A stretch of 64,000 nt of DNA from Sphingosinicellaceae bacterium (GTDB taxonomy: Bacteria > Pseudomonadota > Alphaproteobacteria > Sphingomonadales > Sphingomonadaceae). Shown here in pieces: positions 29,501 through 37,836 of this stretch. A model generated the notes under the pieces. It had not been told where the DNA came from, did no database searches, and saw only the letters and a list, made by a program, of their open reading frames with translations. Numbering within the stretch: position 1 is the stretch's first letter; every line of letters begins with the position of its first letter. The DNA is taken from contig CP079108.1 in NCBI GenBank assembly GCA_019285715.1, positions 3,611,001 to 3,675,000 on the forward strand, in the 5' to 3' direction. A program made the translations under genes and the position numbers.

Positions 29501-30277
29501 CTACCCCGCCGCTGCCACTTTAGCCGCCCGCGCCTGCGCCACCGCCGCCTTCAGCGCATCATACCCGACCATCCCCATCAGCACCCGGTCGCCGACGACG
29601 TAGCTCGGCGTCCCCGTCAGCTGCAGCTCGCGCCCGAGGTCGAGGTTTTTCGTCACCTCCGCCTTGAGGTCCGGCGCGGTCAGGTCCTTCGCGGTCTTCG
29701 CCGGGTTCAGCCCCGCCGCCGTCGCCGCCGCCAGAGTACGATCGTGGCTCAGCCGTCCCGAACCCGCGAACAGCCCGTCGTGGAATGCGAGATACTTGCC
29801 CTGCCGCGCCGCCGACAGGCTCGCCATCGCGGCCTCGGTCGAGGGCTCGCCGAGCACCGGGAAATCGCGGAACACCACCTTGAGCTTGGGATCACTGGCG
29901 ATCAGCCGGTCGACATCGGCATGCGCCGCCTTGCAGTACGGGCAGGCGTAATCGAAGAACACCACCAGCCGGACGTCGCCGTTCGGATTGCCCGCGACGG
30001 CCCCGGCGAAAGGCGTCTCGAGGGCGCTGCGGTGCGCCGCCAGCGTCTTCGCGACCGTCCGCGCCTCCAGCCCGTTCATCGCCTCGGGAATGATCTCGGG
30101 GTGCGCGAGGATGTACTCGCGGACGATCTGCTCGATCGCGGCGCGGTCCTTGCCCGTGATGCCCGCAGCCGGGTCGCCGCTCGCTTGGCCCGTGACCAGC
30201 ACCGTCGCCATCACAGCCGCGCCCACGCCCGCCGTCAGTGCCAATCCACGCATCGTCATGCTCGCAATCTTGTTCAT
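29501..30277 (-). CDS. DsbA-family thiol:disulfide oxidoreductase
   Basis: 258 residues. A signal segment (MTMRGLALTAGVGAAVMATV) is followed by an N-terminal extension with ILAHPEIIPEAM, a motif common in DsbA proteins of the Com1/BdbD type, then the thioredoxin fold with VVFFDYACPYCKAAH (CPYC at about residue 112) and GTPSYVVGDRVLMG (cis-Pro). It should oxidise or isomerise periplasmic disulfides, and could be the partner of the DsbB at 24842. It follows the M48 peptidase gene by 14 bases. Confidence 0.88.
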   Translation of the reverse strand: MNKIASMTMRGLALTAGVGAAVMATVLVTGQASGDPAAGITGKDRAAIEQIVREYILAHPEIIPEAMNGLEARTVAKTLAAHRSALETPFAGAVAGNPNGDVRLVVFFDYACPYCKAAHADVDRLIASDPKLKVVFRDFPVLGEPSTEAAMASLSAARQGKYLAFHDGLFAGSGRLSHDRTLAAATAAGLNPAKTAKDLTAPDLKAEVTKNLDLGRELQLTGTPSYVVGDRVLMGMVGYDALKAAVAQARAAKVAAAG

Positions 30278-30291
30278 CGGGTGTGTGCCGC

Positions 30292-31659
30292 TCAGCGCCG
30301 GTGCTTGCGGTCGGCAATTTCGTTCGAGGCGAACTCGGCGATGTCGTCCGCCCGCAGCCAGTCGCGGCTGCCCTTGGGGAGCCCGGCGCGGGCAAAGCGC
30401 GCGCGCGCCGCCGCGGTCTTCATCTCGCCCTCGAGGCTGCTGCTCTCGGCCTGCGCCAGCGCGGCGCGGGGCTCATCGTGCTGGCGGTCGTAGATGACCC
30501 CGAGCTGGTACCAGGCGAAGGGGTTCTCAGGGTCCTGCTGGATGGCGCGCTTGAGTACCGGGATCGCCTCCTCGAAGTCCTTGGGGTCCTCGGTGGCGAT
30601 CAGCGCGTGCCCGTACAGCGTCGCGATCAGCGGCTCGTTGCCCGCCGCCGCGACGGCGCGCCTGAGTACCGGCACGGCTTCCGCCGGCTTGCCCCCCTCG
30701 AGCAGGATCTGGCCCTTCAGCTCGAGGAAATACGGGTCGTTCGGCGCGGTCTTGAGCAGCGCGTCGATCTCCAGCCCGGCGGCGTCGTCATAGGCGCTGC
30801 GGTGCCACGCATAGGCCCGAGCATAGCGCGCGCCCGCCGACACGTCGCTGTCGGGATAGGTCGCGAAGACGTGCTTGGGGTCATCGACATAGCCGACCAA
30901 TTTGCCCTTGATCCGCAGGAAGCGCGCCTGCAGCGCCGCGTCGACCGGCGTGTTCCAGTACGGCGACGCCTTCAGGTCGGCCTCGAGGTTCTCGATACGC
31001 TGGCCCGACAACGGGTGGGTGCGGTCGTAGGCGTTGTCCTGCTTGATCGCGAGCCGGTACTCTTCGCCGAGCAATTTGTGGAAGAAGTCGATCATGCCCT
31101 TGCCGCTGATCCCGGCGGTGCGCAGGAAGCCCGCACCGGCGGCGTCGGCGCGGCTCTCGACGTCGCGGCTGAACGCCAGATACTGGCTCTGCGCGATGCC
31201 GAGCCCGCCGCCCAATATGCCCATCGCCGCGTCGGGCGCGCCGGCGGCGACGGCCGCACCCGCCAGCAGCAGCGACAGGATCGAGATGCGGGTCGCTGGC
31301 CCGGCGCCCTCGCCGAAGCGGATCAGATGCCCGCCCGCAACGTGGCCGAGCTCGTGGGCGATGACGCCCTGCAGCTGGTTGACGTTGTCGGCCGCGATGA
31401 TCAGCCCGGAAAAGATGAAGACGTTCTGGCCACCCGCCGCGAACGCGTTGATCGAGGGATCGCCGACGAGGACGACCTGCACCGACTTCGGGTCGAGGCC
31501 GGCCGCCAGGATCAGCGGCCGCGCGATGTCCTTGAACAGCGCCTCGGTCTCGGCATCGCGGAGGATCGACGGCGCGGACTCCTGCGGCATCGCCGGCGTC
31601 GCCGCGACCAGCGCGAGCGCCATCCCGGCATATCTGGCTAGCTTGCGGGCAGGAGACAC
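30292..31659 (-). CDS. M48 family metalloprotease with TPR repeats (BepA/YfgC-like)
   Basis: 455 residues. After a signal peptide (MSPARKLARYAGMALALVAA...), the domain has the zinc motif GVIAHELGHVAGG (HExxH) and the third ligand in SRADAAGAGFL, with FIFSGLIIAAD before it. From about residue 290 it holds TPR-like helices (FAWYQLGVIYDRQHDEPRAA). BepA-like proteases act in the periplasm on misassembled outer-membrane proteins. The GTG at 31659 has GAGGTGA 6 bases upstream. The reading frame is open far beyond it, across obgE on the other strand, which is a high-GC artefact. Confidence 0.9.
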   Translation of the reverse strand: MSPARKLARYAGMALALVAATPAMPQESAPSILRDAETEALFKDIARPLILAAGLDPKSVQVVLVGDPSINAFAAGGQNVFIFSGLIIAADNVNQLQGVIAHELGHVAGGHLIRFGEGAGPATRISILSLLLAGAAVAAGAPDAAMGILGGGLGIAQSQYLAFSRDVESRADAAGAGFLRTAGISGKGMIDFFHKLLGEEYRLAIKQDNAYDRTHPLSGQRIENLEADLKASPYWNTPVDAALQARFLRIKGKLVGYVDDPKHVFATYPDSDVSAGARYARAYAWHRSAYDDAAGLEIDALLKTAPNDPYFLELKGQILLEGGKPAEAVPVLRRAVAAAGNEPLIATLYGHALIATEDPKDFEEAIPVLKRAIQQDPENPFAWYQLGVIYDRQHDEPRAALAQAESSSLEGEMKTAAARARFARAGLPKGSRDWLRADDIAEFASNEIADRKHRR

Positions 31660-31737
31660 GGCGCTCACCTCGCCGCCATAGACTGAACCCGTGGTGAAGG
31701 GGAGACTTTCCGGCGTCGTTCCGTCATAAGCCGCGAC

Positions 31738-32769
31738 ATGAAATTCCTCGATCAGGCCAAGATCTACCTGCGCTCCGGCCAGGGCGGCGACGGAGCGGTG
31801 TCCTTCCGGCGGGAGAAGTTCGTCGAGTTCGGCGGTCCGGACGGCGGCGACGGCGGCAAGGGCGGCGACATCATCTTCGAGAGCGTAGCCGGGCTGAACA
31901 CGCTGATCGACTTCCGCTACTCGCAGCACTTCAAGGCGCAGCGTGGCACCGGCGGCTCGGGCCGCAACCGCACCGGCGCGGGCGGCGACGACCTGATCAT
32001 CAAGGTGCCGGTCGGGACGCAGGTCATCGACGACGAGACCGAGACGCTGCTCGCGGACTTTACTGCTCCCGGCCAGCGCATCATCCTGCTGCGCGGCGGC
32101 GACGGCGGCAAGGGCAACGACTTCTACAAGACCTCGACCAACCGCGCCCCACGCCAGTTCCAGCCGGGCTTTCCGGGTGCGGAGTGCTGGGTCTGGCTGC
32201 GCCTCAAGCTGATCGCCGACGCGGGCCTGCTCGGCCAGCCCAACGCCGGCAAGTCGACCTTCCTCAACGCCGTCACCAACGCCGAGGCCAAGGTCGGGGC
32301 CTACCCGTTCACGACCCTGAAGCCCCAGCTCGGCGTCGTCGGCTGGAAGGGCCGCGAGTTCGTCCTCGCCGATATTCCCGGGCTGATCGAAGGCGCGGCG
32401 GAAGGCGTCGGCATCGGCGACCGCTTTCTCGGCCACATCGAGCGCTGCCGCATCCTGCTGCACCTCGTCGATGCCAGCGCCGACGACCCGGTGGCGAACT
32501 ACGAAGTCGTCCGCGACGAGCTCGAAGCCTACGGCGCCGGCCTCGACGACAAGGACGAGATCGTCGCGCTGTCGAAGTCCGACGCGGTCGACGCCAAGAC
32601 GCTGACCAAGCTCAAAAAGAAGCTCGCCAAGGTGTCCGGGGCGGAGGTGTTCGTGCTGTCGGCGCTCAGCCGCGCCGGGGTCGACGACGTGCTCGACCGG
32701 CTGATCGAGGTCGTCGGACGCGCCAGCGAGCAGAAGGACTCGGAGGCGAAGGCGTGGACGCCGGTCTAG
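31738..32769 (+). CDS. obgE: GTPase ObgE
   Basis: 343 residues. The glycine-rich Obg fold occupies about 1-158 ([23 protein letters not shown]), then the GTPase domain with [14 protein letters not shown] (G1), DIPGLIEGA (G3) and SKSDAVD (G4). It is an essential ribosome-assembly and stress GTPase on the large subunit. Head of the obgE-proB-proA-nadD-rsfS-rlmH cluster; a 415-base structured region separates it from proB. Confidence 0.98.
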   Translation: MKFLDQAKIYLRSGQGGDGAVSFRREKFVEFGGPDGGDGGKGGDIIFESVAGLNTLIDFRYSQHFKAQRGTGGSGRNRTGAGGDDLIIKVPVGTQVIDDETETLLADFTAPGQRIILLRGGDGGKGNDFYKTSTNRAPRQFQPGFPGAECWVWLRLKLIADAGLLGQPNAGKSTFLNAVTNAEAKVGAYPFTTLKPQLGVVGWKGREFVLADIPGLIEGAAEGVGIGDRFLGHIERCRILLHLVDASADDPVANYEVVRDELEAYGAGLDDKDEIVALSKSDAVDAKTLTKLKKKLAKVSGAEVFVLSALSRAGVDDVLDRLIEVVGRASEQKDSEAKAWTPV

Positions 32770-32777
32770 CAACGCGT

Positions 32778-32821
32778 GCGGAACTGTTCCGCTTGACAAA
32801 ACGAACCATATCGGCTAGTGA
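32778..32821 (+). promoter_or_regulatory. Promoter with adjoining palindromic operator upstream of proB
   Basis: GCGGAACTGTTCCGC (32778-32792) is a perfect palindrome with one central base. It directly abuts a -35 box TTGACA (32793-32798), followed by a 17-base spacer and TAGTGA (32816-32821). Transcription would start near 32828. The position fits a repressor or activator site; the regulator is unknown. Confidence 0.5.
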
Positions 32822-33090
32822 GAGGATGTCGGATGGTCCTGCGCCGTTCGATGCCGGGACGAGGGCGCGCTACCCGAACCCCGGCGCGATCGATGCAGGG
32901 GCAATCACGGATAGTCGCCGCCACCGGCAACCCGCGAGACATCGACCGGACGCGCATCCGGACGCTGGACCGCACCCCCTACGACCCGAACACGCCGATG
33001 GCGTCCTGCCCCTGCATCGTCCGCGCTGCTGCCGCATCCACGCCAAGGCCCCCGCCCAGTTTGCGCCGGGAGGGGAAAATAGCCCGGGAT

Positions 33091-33156
33091 GGACGGCGAG
33101 ACACTCGCCCCCACGGTGTTGGAACACCGGCGGGGGCTTCCGAGCGTCTGCCGTCC
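33091..33156 (+). ncRNA. Long irregular hairpin 29 bases before proB
   Basis: Successive pairs are GGACGGC/GCCGTCC, AGAC/GTCT, CTCG/CGAG, CCCCC/GGGGG and CGGTGT/ACACCG around a TGGA loop, 26 base pairs in 66 bases with small bulges. It ends at 33156, before the ribosome site of proB. It may be the 3' domain of a leader or a small RNA. Helices are clear; function is inference. Confidence 0.5.
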
Positions 33157-33184
33157 TGCCCCCCGTGAACCGGGAGGCGCGCCG

Positions 33185-34309
33185 TTGAGCGCCCGCTTCG
33201 CCCCCGCCGCGGCCCCGCGCCTGGTCGTCAAGATCGGCTCCTCGCTCCTCGTCGGCAGCGACGGTGCGGTCCGCCGCGACTGGCTCGCCTCCGTCCTCGC
33301 CGACATCGCGACGCGGCGAGCCGCTGGCCAGCAGGTCGCGATCGTCTCATCGGGAGCGATCGCGCTGGGCGCACGGCGGCTGGGCCTCGCGAAGGGCGGG
33401 CGGGCCAGCCTCGAGGATGCGCAGGCCGCGGCCGCGTGCGGCCAGATCGAGCTGGCGCGGACCTATGCCGAACTGCTCGGGCATCACGACACGGTTGCCG
33501 CGCAGATTCTGCTGACCTTGGGCGATCTGGAGGACCGGCGTCGCTACCTCAATGTCGCGGCGACGCTCGATCGGCTGCTGTCGCTCGGCGCGGTGCCGGT
33601 GCTGAACGAGAACGACAGCGTCGCCACCCAGGAAATCCGCTTCGGCGACAACGACCGGCTCGCGGCGCGCGCGGCGCAGGCGGCGCAGGCGGGCGCGGTG
33701 ATCCTGCTCTCCGACATCGACGGGCTGTACACCGCCAACCCGCGCCTCGACCCGGCCGCGACGCTGATCCCGGCGGTCGAGCGCATCGCCGACGTCGCGC
33801 ACATGGCGGATGGGACCTCGGCCTCGGGGCTCGGCTCGGGCGGCATGGCGGCAAAGGTCCAGGCGGCGCGCATCGCGGTACAGGCGGGCATCCACCTCGC
33901 GGTCGTCGACGGGCGTGCCGACCATCCGTTGCAGCGCTTCGACTCGACCGGCCACGGCACGGTGTTCGTCGCCGAGGGTGGTGCCAGCGCGCGCAAGGCG
34001 TGGCTGGCGGGTCGCCTGACCGTCGCGGGAAGACTGACGATCGATGCCGGCGCCGCGGCAGCGCTCGGGCGCGGCAGCAGCCTGCTTGCAGCGGGAGTCG
34101 TCACGGTCGAGGGCGAGTTTGCGCGCGGCGATGCGGTCGCGGTAATCGCCGGCGGCACGGTCATCGCCCGCGGTCTGGTCGCCTACGATGCCACCGAAGC
34201 CCGCGCCATCGCGGGCGTGCGCAGCGACGCCCAGGCCCCGATCCTCGGCTATGCGCCGCGTTCGGCGATCATTCACCGCGACCAGCTGGTGCTCGTCGCC
34301 GGGACATGA
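33185..34309 (+). CDS. proB: Glutamate 5-kinase
   Basis: The 374-residue enzyme phosphorylates glutamate, the first step of proline synthesis. The kinase domain (about 1-255) has LVVKIGSSLLV, IVSSGAIALGARRLGL and NENDSVATQEIRFGDND plus GSGGMAAKVQAARIA; the PUA domain (about 275-370) is GAAAALGRGSSLLAAGVVTVEG. The TTG at 33185 (GGGAGG 8 bases upstream) gives the normal start; the frame is open to 33089. A strong terminator follows. proA is separated by two inverted genes. Confidence 0.95.
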   Translation: MSARFAPAAAPRLVVKIGSSLLVGSDGAVRRDWLASVLADIATRRAAGQQVAIVSSGAIALGARRLGLAKGGRASLEDAQAAAACGQIELARTYAELLGHHDTVAAQILLTLGDLEDRRRYLNVAATLDRLLSLGAVPVLNENDSVATQEIRFGDNDRLAARAAQAAQAGAVILLSDIDGLYTANPRLDPAATLIPAVERIADVAHMADGTSASGLGSGGMAAKVQAARIAVQAGIHLAVVDGRADHPLQRFDSTGHGTVFVAEGGASARKAWLAGRLTVAGRLTIDAGAAAALGRGSSLLAAGVVTVEGEFARGDAVAVIAGGTVIARGLVAYDATEARAIAGVRSDAQAPILGYAPRSAIIHRDQLVLVAGT

Positions 34310-34347
34310 AAAAGGGCGGGCGGTTTGACCCGCCCGCCCTCATTTTT
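34309..34347. terminator. Bidirectional terminator between proB and the PEP-CTERM gene
   Basis: AAAAA, GGGCGGGCGG (34314-34323), a 6-base loop, CCGCCCGCCC (34330-34339), then CATTTTT. The A-tract/stem/T-tract layout serves proB on the plus strand and the converging gene on the minus strand. Confidence 0.9.
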
Positions 34348-34358
34348 CATCGACGCAA

Positions 34359-34898
34359 TTAGGCGGCGACGGTGTTGCTGCGGCGACGGGCGGCGAAGCC
34401 GACCATCATGAAGCCGCCAACCATCAGCGCCCACGACGCGGGCTCCGGCACTGCGCTGACCGACAGGTTGTCGATCTCGAAGGCGCGGTCGGTCGACGTG
34501 AAGTTGATCGACTTGATCTGGTCCGACGCCAGGAAGTTGAACGTGTAGCGGCCGGCAGCGAGGCTCCCGCCACTACCAAGCGCAGTCGTGCCGTTCAGGC
34601 CGACCGCACTCAGCGTGTTGTAGCTGTCCGGCGTGCCCCAGTCGAAGGAGATGCTCGTGATGAAATTGCTCGACGTGTAGGTGGCGGTGCCGGTCTTGGC
34701 ACCCTCGATCGGCACGGCGAGGAACGGCGAGGCGTTCGGGCCGGTGGCGACGTTGTGGATGCTCGTCATGAACAGGCTGTACGAACCCGAGAAGCCCGGA
34801 GCGGTGCCGTTATTGAAGTCGATAACGGTGGTCGCGGCGTTCGCTGATGCGGCTGCGAAAAGAGCGGTGGCGGCGAAGGCGATGTTCTTCAATTTCAT
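34359..34898 (-). CDS. PEPxxWA-CTERM sorting domain protein
   Basis: 179 residues. A signal peptide (MKLKNIAFAATALFAAASANA) and a beta-rich middle (TTVIDFNNGTAPGFSGSYSLF) are followed by the sorting tail AVPEPASWALMVGGFMMVGFAARRR, which is the alphaproteobacterial PEPxxWA-CTERM: a PEP motif, a transmembrane helix and a basic end. Such proteins are processed by an exosortase and displayed or released from the outer surface; no exosortase is in this window. Start ATG at 34898 has CGGGAGCG upstream. It may bind carbohydrate, but no such motif is seen. Confidence 0.88.
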   Translation of the reverse strand: MKLKNIAFAATALFAAASANAATTVIDFNNGTAPGFSGSYSLFMTSIHNVATGPNASPFLAVPIEGAKTGTATYTSSNFITSISFDWGTPDSYNTLSAVGLNGTTALGSGGSLAAGRYTFNFLASDQIKSINFTSTDRAFEIDNLSVSAVPEPASWALMVGGFMMVGFAARRRSNTVAA

Positions 34899-35050
34899 TC
34901 CGAAACGCTCCCGAAACAACACCTTACGAGCGGTGTAGCCTAACATTAAGCAAGGATTGGGCCAAGTTCAAAAAGCACGGAAATCCGCCATCTCTACGCT
35001 TTGGTAACCATTATAGTGTAAAACTTACCGACACTTTATGTCGAACCGGA

Positions 35051-36013
35051 TCACCCGGCCTCGTCGGCGAATATGCCGGCGTCGCCCCGCTCCCGCCGCC
35101 GCGCTGCCTCGCCCGCGCTCTGCGGTTTTACGAACACCGCCGAGATCTCGGGATGGGCGGCGCGCAGGCAGGCCTCGAGTGCCTTCACCGCAGTTTCGAT
35201 CTCGGGCGTCCGCAAGCTGTCGATGAAATCAACGCTCAGCGTCACCACGACCTGGTCGGGGGCGAGCTGGATCGTCGCGACGCCGTTGGCATGCTCGACA
35301 CCGGGGATCGTCGAGGCGAGTTCGAGGATCGCGGCGCTCAGGGCCGGGTCGGCGCGCTCGCCGAGCAGCAGCGCCTTCGATTCGCGCCCTAGGATCAGCG
35401 CGACGATACCGAGGATTGCGCCGATGACGATGCTGGCGACGCCGTCCCAGCGCGGATCGCCGGTGACCAGCGCCAGCCCGACACCGGCGGCGGCGACAAG
35501 GATGCCCGCCAGTGCCGCGGAGTCCTCGAACAGCACCATGAATGTCGCTGGGTCCTTGGACGACCGGAACGCCTGCCACCAGCTCTGCTCGCCCTGGGCG
35601 CGCCGGAACGCCCGCAGCGCGATCATCCACGAAATGCCCTCGAAGACGAACGCCGCGCCCAGCACCGCGAAGACGATCCCCGGGCGCTCGATCGAATTCG
35701 GGTTCTGGAGATGGTGGATGCCCTCGTAGATCGACACCCCGGCACCACCCGCGAAGATCAGCAGGGCGACGACGAACGACCAGAAGTACAGCTCGCGGCC
35801 ATGGCCGAGCGGCAGTTCGGCATCGGGCGGCAATGCGGCGCGGTGGAGTCCGTACAGGAGCAGGACCTCGTTGCCGGTGTCGACCAGCGAATGCACCGCC
35901 TCGCTGAGCAGCGCCGACGAGCCGGTGACCGCGGCGGCGACGAACTTGGTGACGGCGATCGCAAGGTTGCCGATCAATGCGGCGACGACGACCAGCTTCG
36001 ATTCCTGCGCCAC
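35051..36013 (-). CDS. Cation diffusion facilitator family transporter
   Basis: 320 residues with six predicted membrane helices. The first metal site is in GSSALLSEAVHSLVDTGNEVLLLYG (HxxxD); the matching second site in the fifth helix, MVLFEDSAALAGILVA, has E-D where many CDF proteins have HxxxD, so metal choice may differ. The C-terminal ~90 residues form the cytoplasmic domain (EIETAVKALEACL). It exports divalent metals (Zn, Fe, Mn or similar). GTG at 36013 has GGGAGAA upstream. It is divergent from proA and converges towards nothing in the plus direction. Confidence 0.88.
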   Translation of the reverse strand: MAQESKLVVVAALIGNLAIAVTKFVAAAVTGSSALLSEAVHSLVDTGNEVLLLYGLHRAALPPDAELPLGHGRELYFWSFVVALLIFAGGAGVSIYEGIHHLQNPNSIERPGIVFAVLGAAFVFEGISWMIALRAFRRAQGEQSWWQAFRSSKDPATFMVLFEDSAALAGILVAAAGVGLALVTGDPRWDGVASIVIGAILGIVALILGRESKALLLGERADPALSAAILELASTIPGVEHANGVATIQLAPDQVVVTLSVDFIDSLRTPEIETAVKALEACLRAAHPEISAVFVKPQSAGEAARRRERGDAGIFADEAG

Positions 36014-36094
36014 GCATTCTCCCGACGACCTGCAAAGGCTGGGCGCGACGGCCCGGCTGTGACATGAACCGCCACTGTGACACTGAACGCCATC

Positions 36095-37360
36095 ATGACC
36101 GATAGGGCACCATCCGAAGACGCCGGCGCAGCGATGGCGCGGATCGGCGGTGCCGCGCGCGCCGCCGCCGCGACACTGGCGCGCCTGCCGACCGCGACCA
36201 AGGCCGCTGCCGTGCGCGCCGCCGCCGCCGCTTTTCGGGAGCAGTCGCCGGCCATCCTCGCCGCCAACGCCGCGGACATGGACGCGGCGGTCCACCTGTC
36301 GCCCGCGCTGCGTGACCGCTTGCTGCTGACTGCCGAGCGCATCGAGTCGATGGCCGACGGTCTCGACGCCGTCGCCGGGCTCGACGATCCCGTCGGACGG
36401 GTTATCGAGACCTGGGAGCGACCGAACGGGCTACAGTTCGAGCGCGTCCGCGTGCCGCTCGGCGTCATCGGCATCATCTACGAGAGCCGCCCCGGGGTCA
36501 CCGCCGACGCCGGGGCGCTGTGCCTGATGGCGGGCAACGCCTGCATCCTGCGCGGCGGGTCGGAGGCGGCACGCTCCAACGCCGCGATCCACGGCGCGAT
36601 GGTCGGGGCGCTGGCCGCGACGGGACTACCTGAGGACGCCGTCCAGCTGATCGCCGGCACCGACCGGGCGATGGTCGGCGCGATGCTGGCGGCGCACGGG
36701 TTGATCGACGTGATCATCCCGCGCGGCGGCAAGGGCCTTGTCGCGCGCGTCCAGGCCGAGGCGCGGGTGCCGGTGCTCGCGCACCTCGACGGCATCAACC
36801 ACGTCTACGTCGACGCTGCCGCCGACCCCGCCAAGGCAGTCGCGCTGGTGGTCAACTCCAAGCTGCGCCGCGTCAGCGTCTGCGGCGCGATGGAGACGCT
36901 GCTAATCGACTGCGACTATGCAGGCGGACGCGCGATGGTCGCGGCGCTGCTCGACGCCGGCTGCGCGCTGAGGGGCGACCCGGTTGCTCAGGCATTCGAC
37001 CCGAGGGTGAGCGCCGCGACCACCGCCGACTTCGACACCGAATGGCTCGACTCGGTCGCCAGCGTCGCGGTCGTCGACGGCGTTGCGGGCGCGGTCGCGC
37101 ACATCGCGGCGCATGGCTCGCACCATACCGACGCGGTCGTCACCGAGGACGCCGGGGTCGCCGCACGCTTCCTCGCCGAGGTCGACTCGGCGATCGTGCT
37201 GCACAACGCCTCGACGCAATTTGCGGACGGCGCCGAATTCGGGTTCGGGGCCGAGATCGGCATCGCGACGGGCCGCCTCCACGCCCGCGGCCCGGTGGCG
37301 CTGGAGGGGCTGACGACGTATAAGACCGTCGTGCGCGGCAACGGACAGGTGCGGGCGTGA
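36095..37360 (+). CDS. proA: Gamma-glutamyl phosphate reductase
   Basis: 421 residues, second enzyme of proline synthesis (glutamyl phosphate + NADPH to the semialdehyde). [35 protein letters not shown]-type sequence ([15 protein letters not shown]), and the catalytic Cys in [14 protein letters not shown] are intact. The ATG at 36095 is used; an in-frame GTG at 36077 would add six residues, and neither has a clear ribosome site. Its TGA overlaps the start of the antitoxin gene (GTGA). Separated from proB by about 1.8 kb. Confidence 0.95.
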   Translation: MTDRAPSEDAGAAMARIGGAARAAAATLARLPTATKAAAVRAAAAAFREQSPAILAANAADMDAAVHLSPALRDRLLLTAERIESMADGLDAVAGLDDPVGRVIETWERPNGLQFERVRVPLGVIGIIYESRPGVTADAGALCLMAGNACILRGGSEAARSNAAIHGAMVGALAATGLPEDAVQLIAGTDRAMVGAMLAAHGLIDVIIPRGGKGLVARVQAEARVPVLAHLDGINHVYVDAAADPAKAVALVVNSKLRRVSVCGAMETLLIDCDYAGGRAMVAALLDAGCALRGDPVAQAFDPRVSAATTADFDTEWLDSVASVAVVDGVAGAVAHIAAHGSHHTDAVVTEDAGVAARFLAEVDSAIVLHNASTQFADGAEFGFGAEIGIATGRLHARGPVALEGLTTYKTVVRGNGQVRA

Positions 37361-37551
37361 CGGCGAAGCGGGATATTCGGGACGAGGACTGGGTCGACGA
37401 CCTGCCGGTGCCGCCATGGGTGCGCCCGCTGTCCCTCGATGAGCAGGCCGCGCTGATCAAGGAAGCGCAGGACGAGTTCGATCGCGGGGAAGGCATTCCA
37501 CACGACGAGGCGATGCGGATCATCGATGCGATGCTGGCTAAATACCACTAG
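37357..37551 (+). CDS. Antitoxin of a type II pair (addiction module, RelB/ParD-like)
   Basis: 64 residues. The C-terminal half, [20 protein letters not shown] followed by [12 protein letters not shown], matches the short ParE/RelE-partner antitoxins (..EA..D...G.G.PH.E....). The first 30 residues are acidic and Pro/Trp-rich and do not look like a ribbon-helix-helix domain, so DNA binding is uncertain. The GTG start overlaps the proA stop and the toxin ATG follows its stop with no gap, so it would be translated with proA. Confidence 0.65.
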   Translation: MTAKRDIRDEDWVDDLPVPPWVRPLSLDEQAALIKEAQDEFDRGEGIPHDEAMRIIDAMLAKYH

Positions 37552-37836
37552 ATGCGAATACCAAGCTGGTCGCCCCGTTCGCTGGACGACCTGCGCCGAA
37601 TTCAGGACTATTTCGATGCGATCGACGAAGATCTTTCGGAACGCATAATCCGGTCGATCCGCAGCACTACTAACCGCTTGATCGATCACCCACGCTCAGG
37701 ATTGCCCATCGGTGACAGCGGTTTTCGAAAGCTGATCGTGCCGCGTTACTCGTATGTCATCATATACCGGGTTATTGGAGACGACACGCTCGTGTTTCGT
37801 GTCCGTCACATGGCCGAGGACTGGCACCCCGCTTGA
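37552..37836 (+). CDS. ParE/RelE-family toxin
   Basis: 94 residues. WSPRSLDDLRRIQDYFDAID, DHPRSGLPIGDSGFRKLIVPRY and YVIIYRVIGDDTLVFRVRHMAEDWHP follow the ParE/RelE superfamily fold (W...A..DL..I..Y, ..P..G......R.l....y.i.Y.v....i.v.ri.h...dw). The target (gyrase or ribosome) is not visible. Codons are AT-richer than in neighbouring genes, a sign of transfer. The TGA overlaps the nadD TTG (TTGA). Confidence 0.85.
   Translation: MRIPSWSPRSLDDLRRIQDYFDAIDEDLSERIIRSIRSTTNRLIDHPRSGLPIGDSGFRKLIVPRYSYVIIYRVIGDDTLVFRVRHMAEDWHPA

Larger units (their letters stand above)
32770..33184 (+). other. 415-base obgE-proB spacer with promoter and dense RNA helices
   Basis: No convincing gene. After a palindrome and a promoter (separate entries), it holds these helices. 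Stem A: GCGCCGTTCG (32841-32850) with CGAAC/GGCGC (32875-32879 and 32883-32887). Stem B: CGATGCAGGGGCA (32891-32903) with TGCCCCTGCATCG (33007-33019), enclosing hairpins at 32946-32961 and 32992-33004. Stem D: CCCCGCCC (33050-33057) with GGGAGGGG (33068-33075). The long hairpin C is at 33091-33156. A frame 32826-33188 is open, but its Arg/Pro/His-rich product matches nothing I know and its ATG precedes the predicted start of transcription. A long leader or an independent small RNA fits best. Confidence 0.5.

Noticed and set aside
31660-32799. N-terminal extension of the M48 peptidase frame to 835 residues
   Set aside because: The extension is antisense to obgE; the signal peptide and ribosome site place the start at 31659.
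32778-32810. LexA box (GAAC-N7-GAAC or GTTC-N7-GTTC) at the proB promoter
   Set aside because: GAAC half-sites are present, but the spacing does not fit the alphaproteobacterial consensus.
32770-33184. tmRNA, RNase P RNA, 6S RNA or SRP RNA in the obgE-proB spacer
   Set aside because: None of the conserved cores (tag codons, GAGGAAAGTCC, GGAAGGAAGCAG) is present; 6S could not be excluded by motif but there is no single long bulged rod.
32826-33188. A 120-codon frame ending at the proB start
   Set aside because: Its product is Arg/Pro/His-rich, matches no known family, and its ATG lies before the predicted transcription start; helices explain the sequence better.
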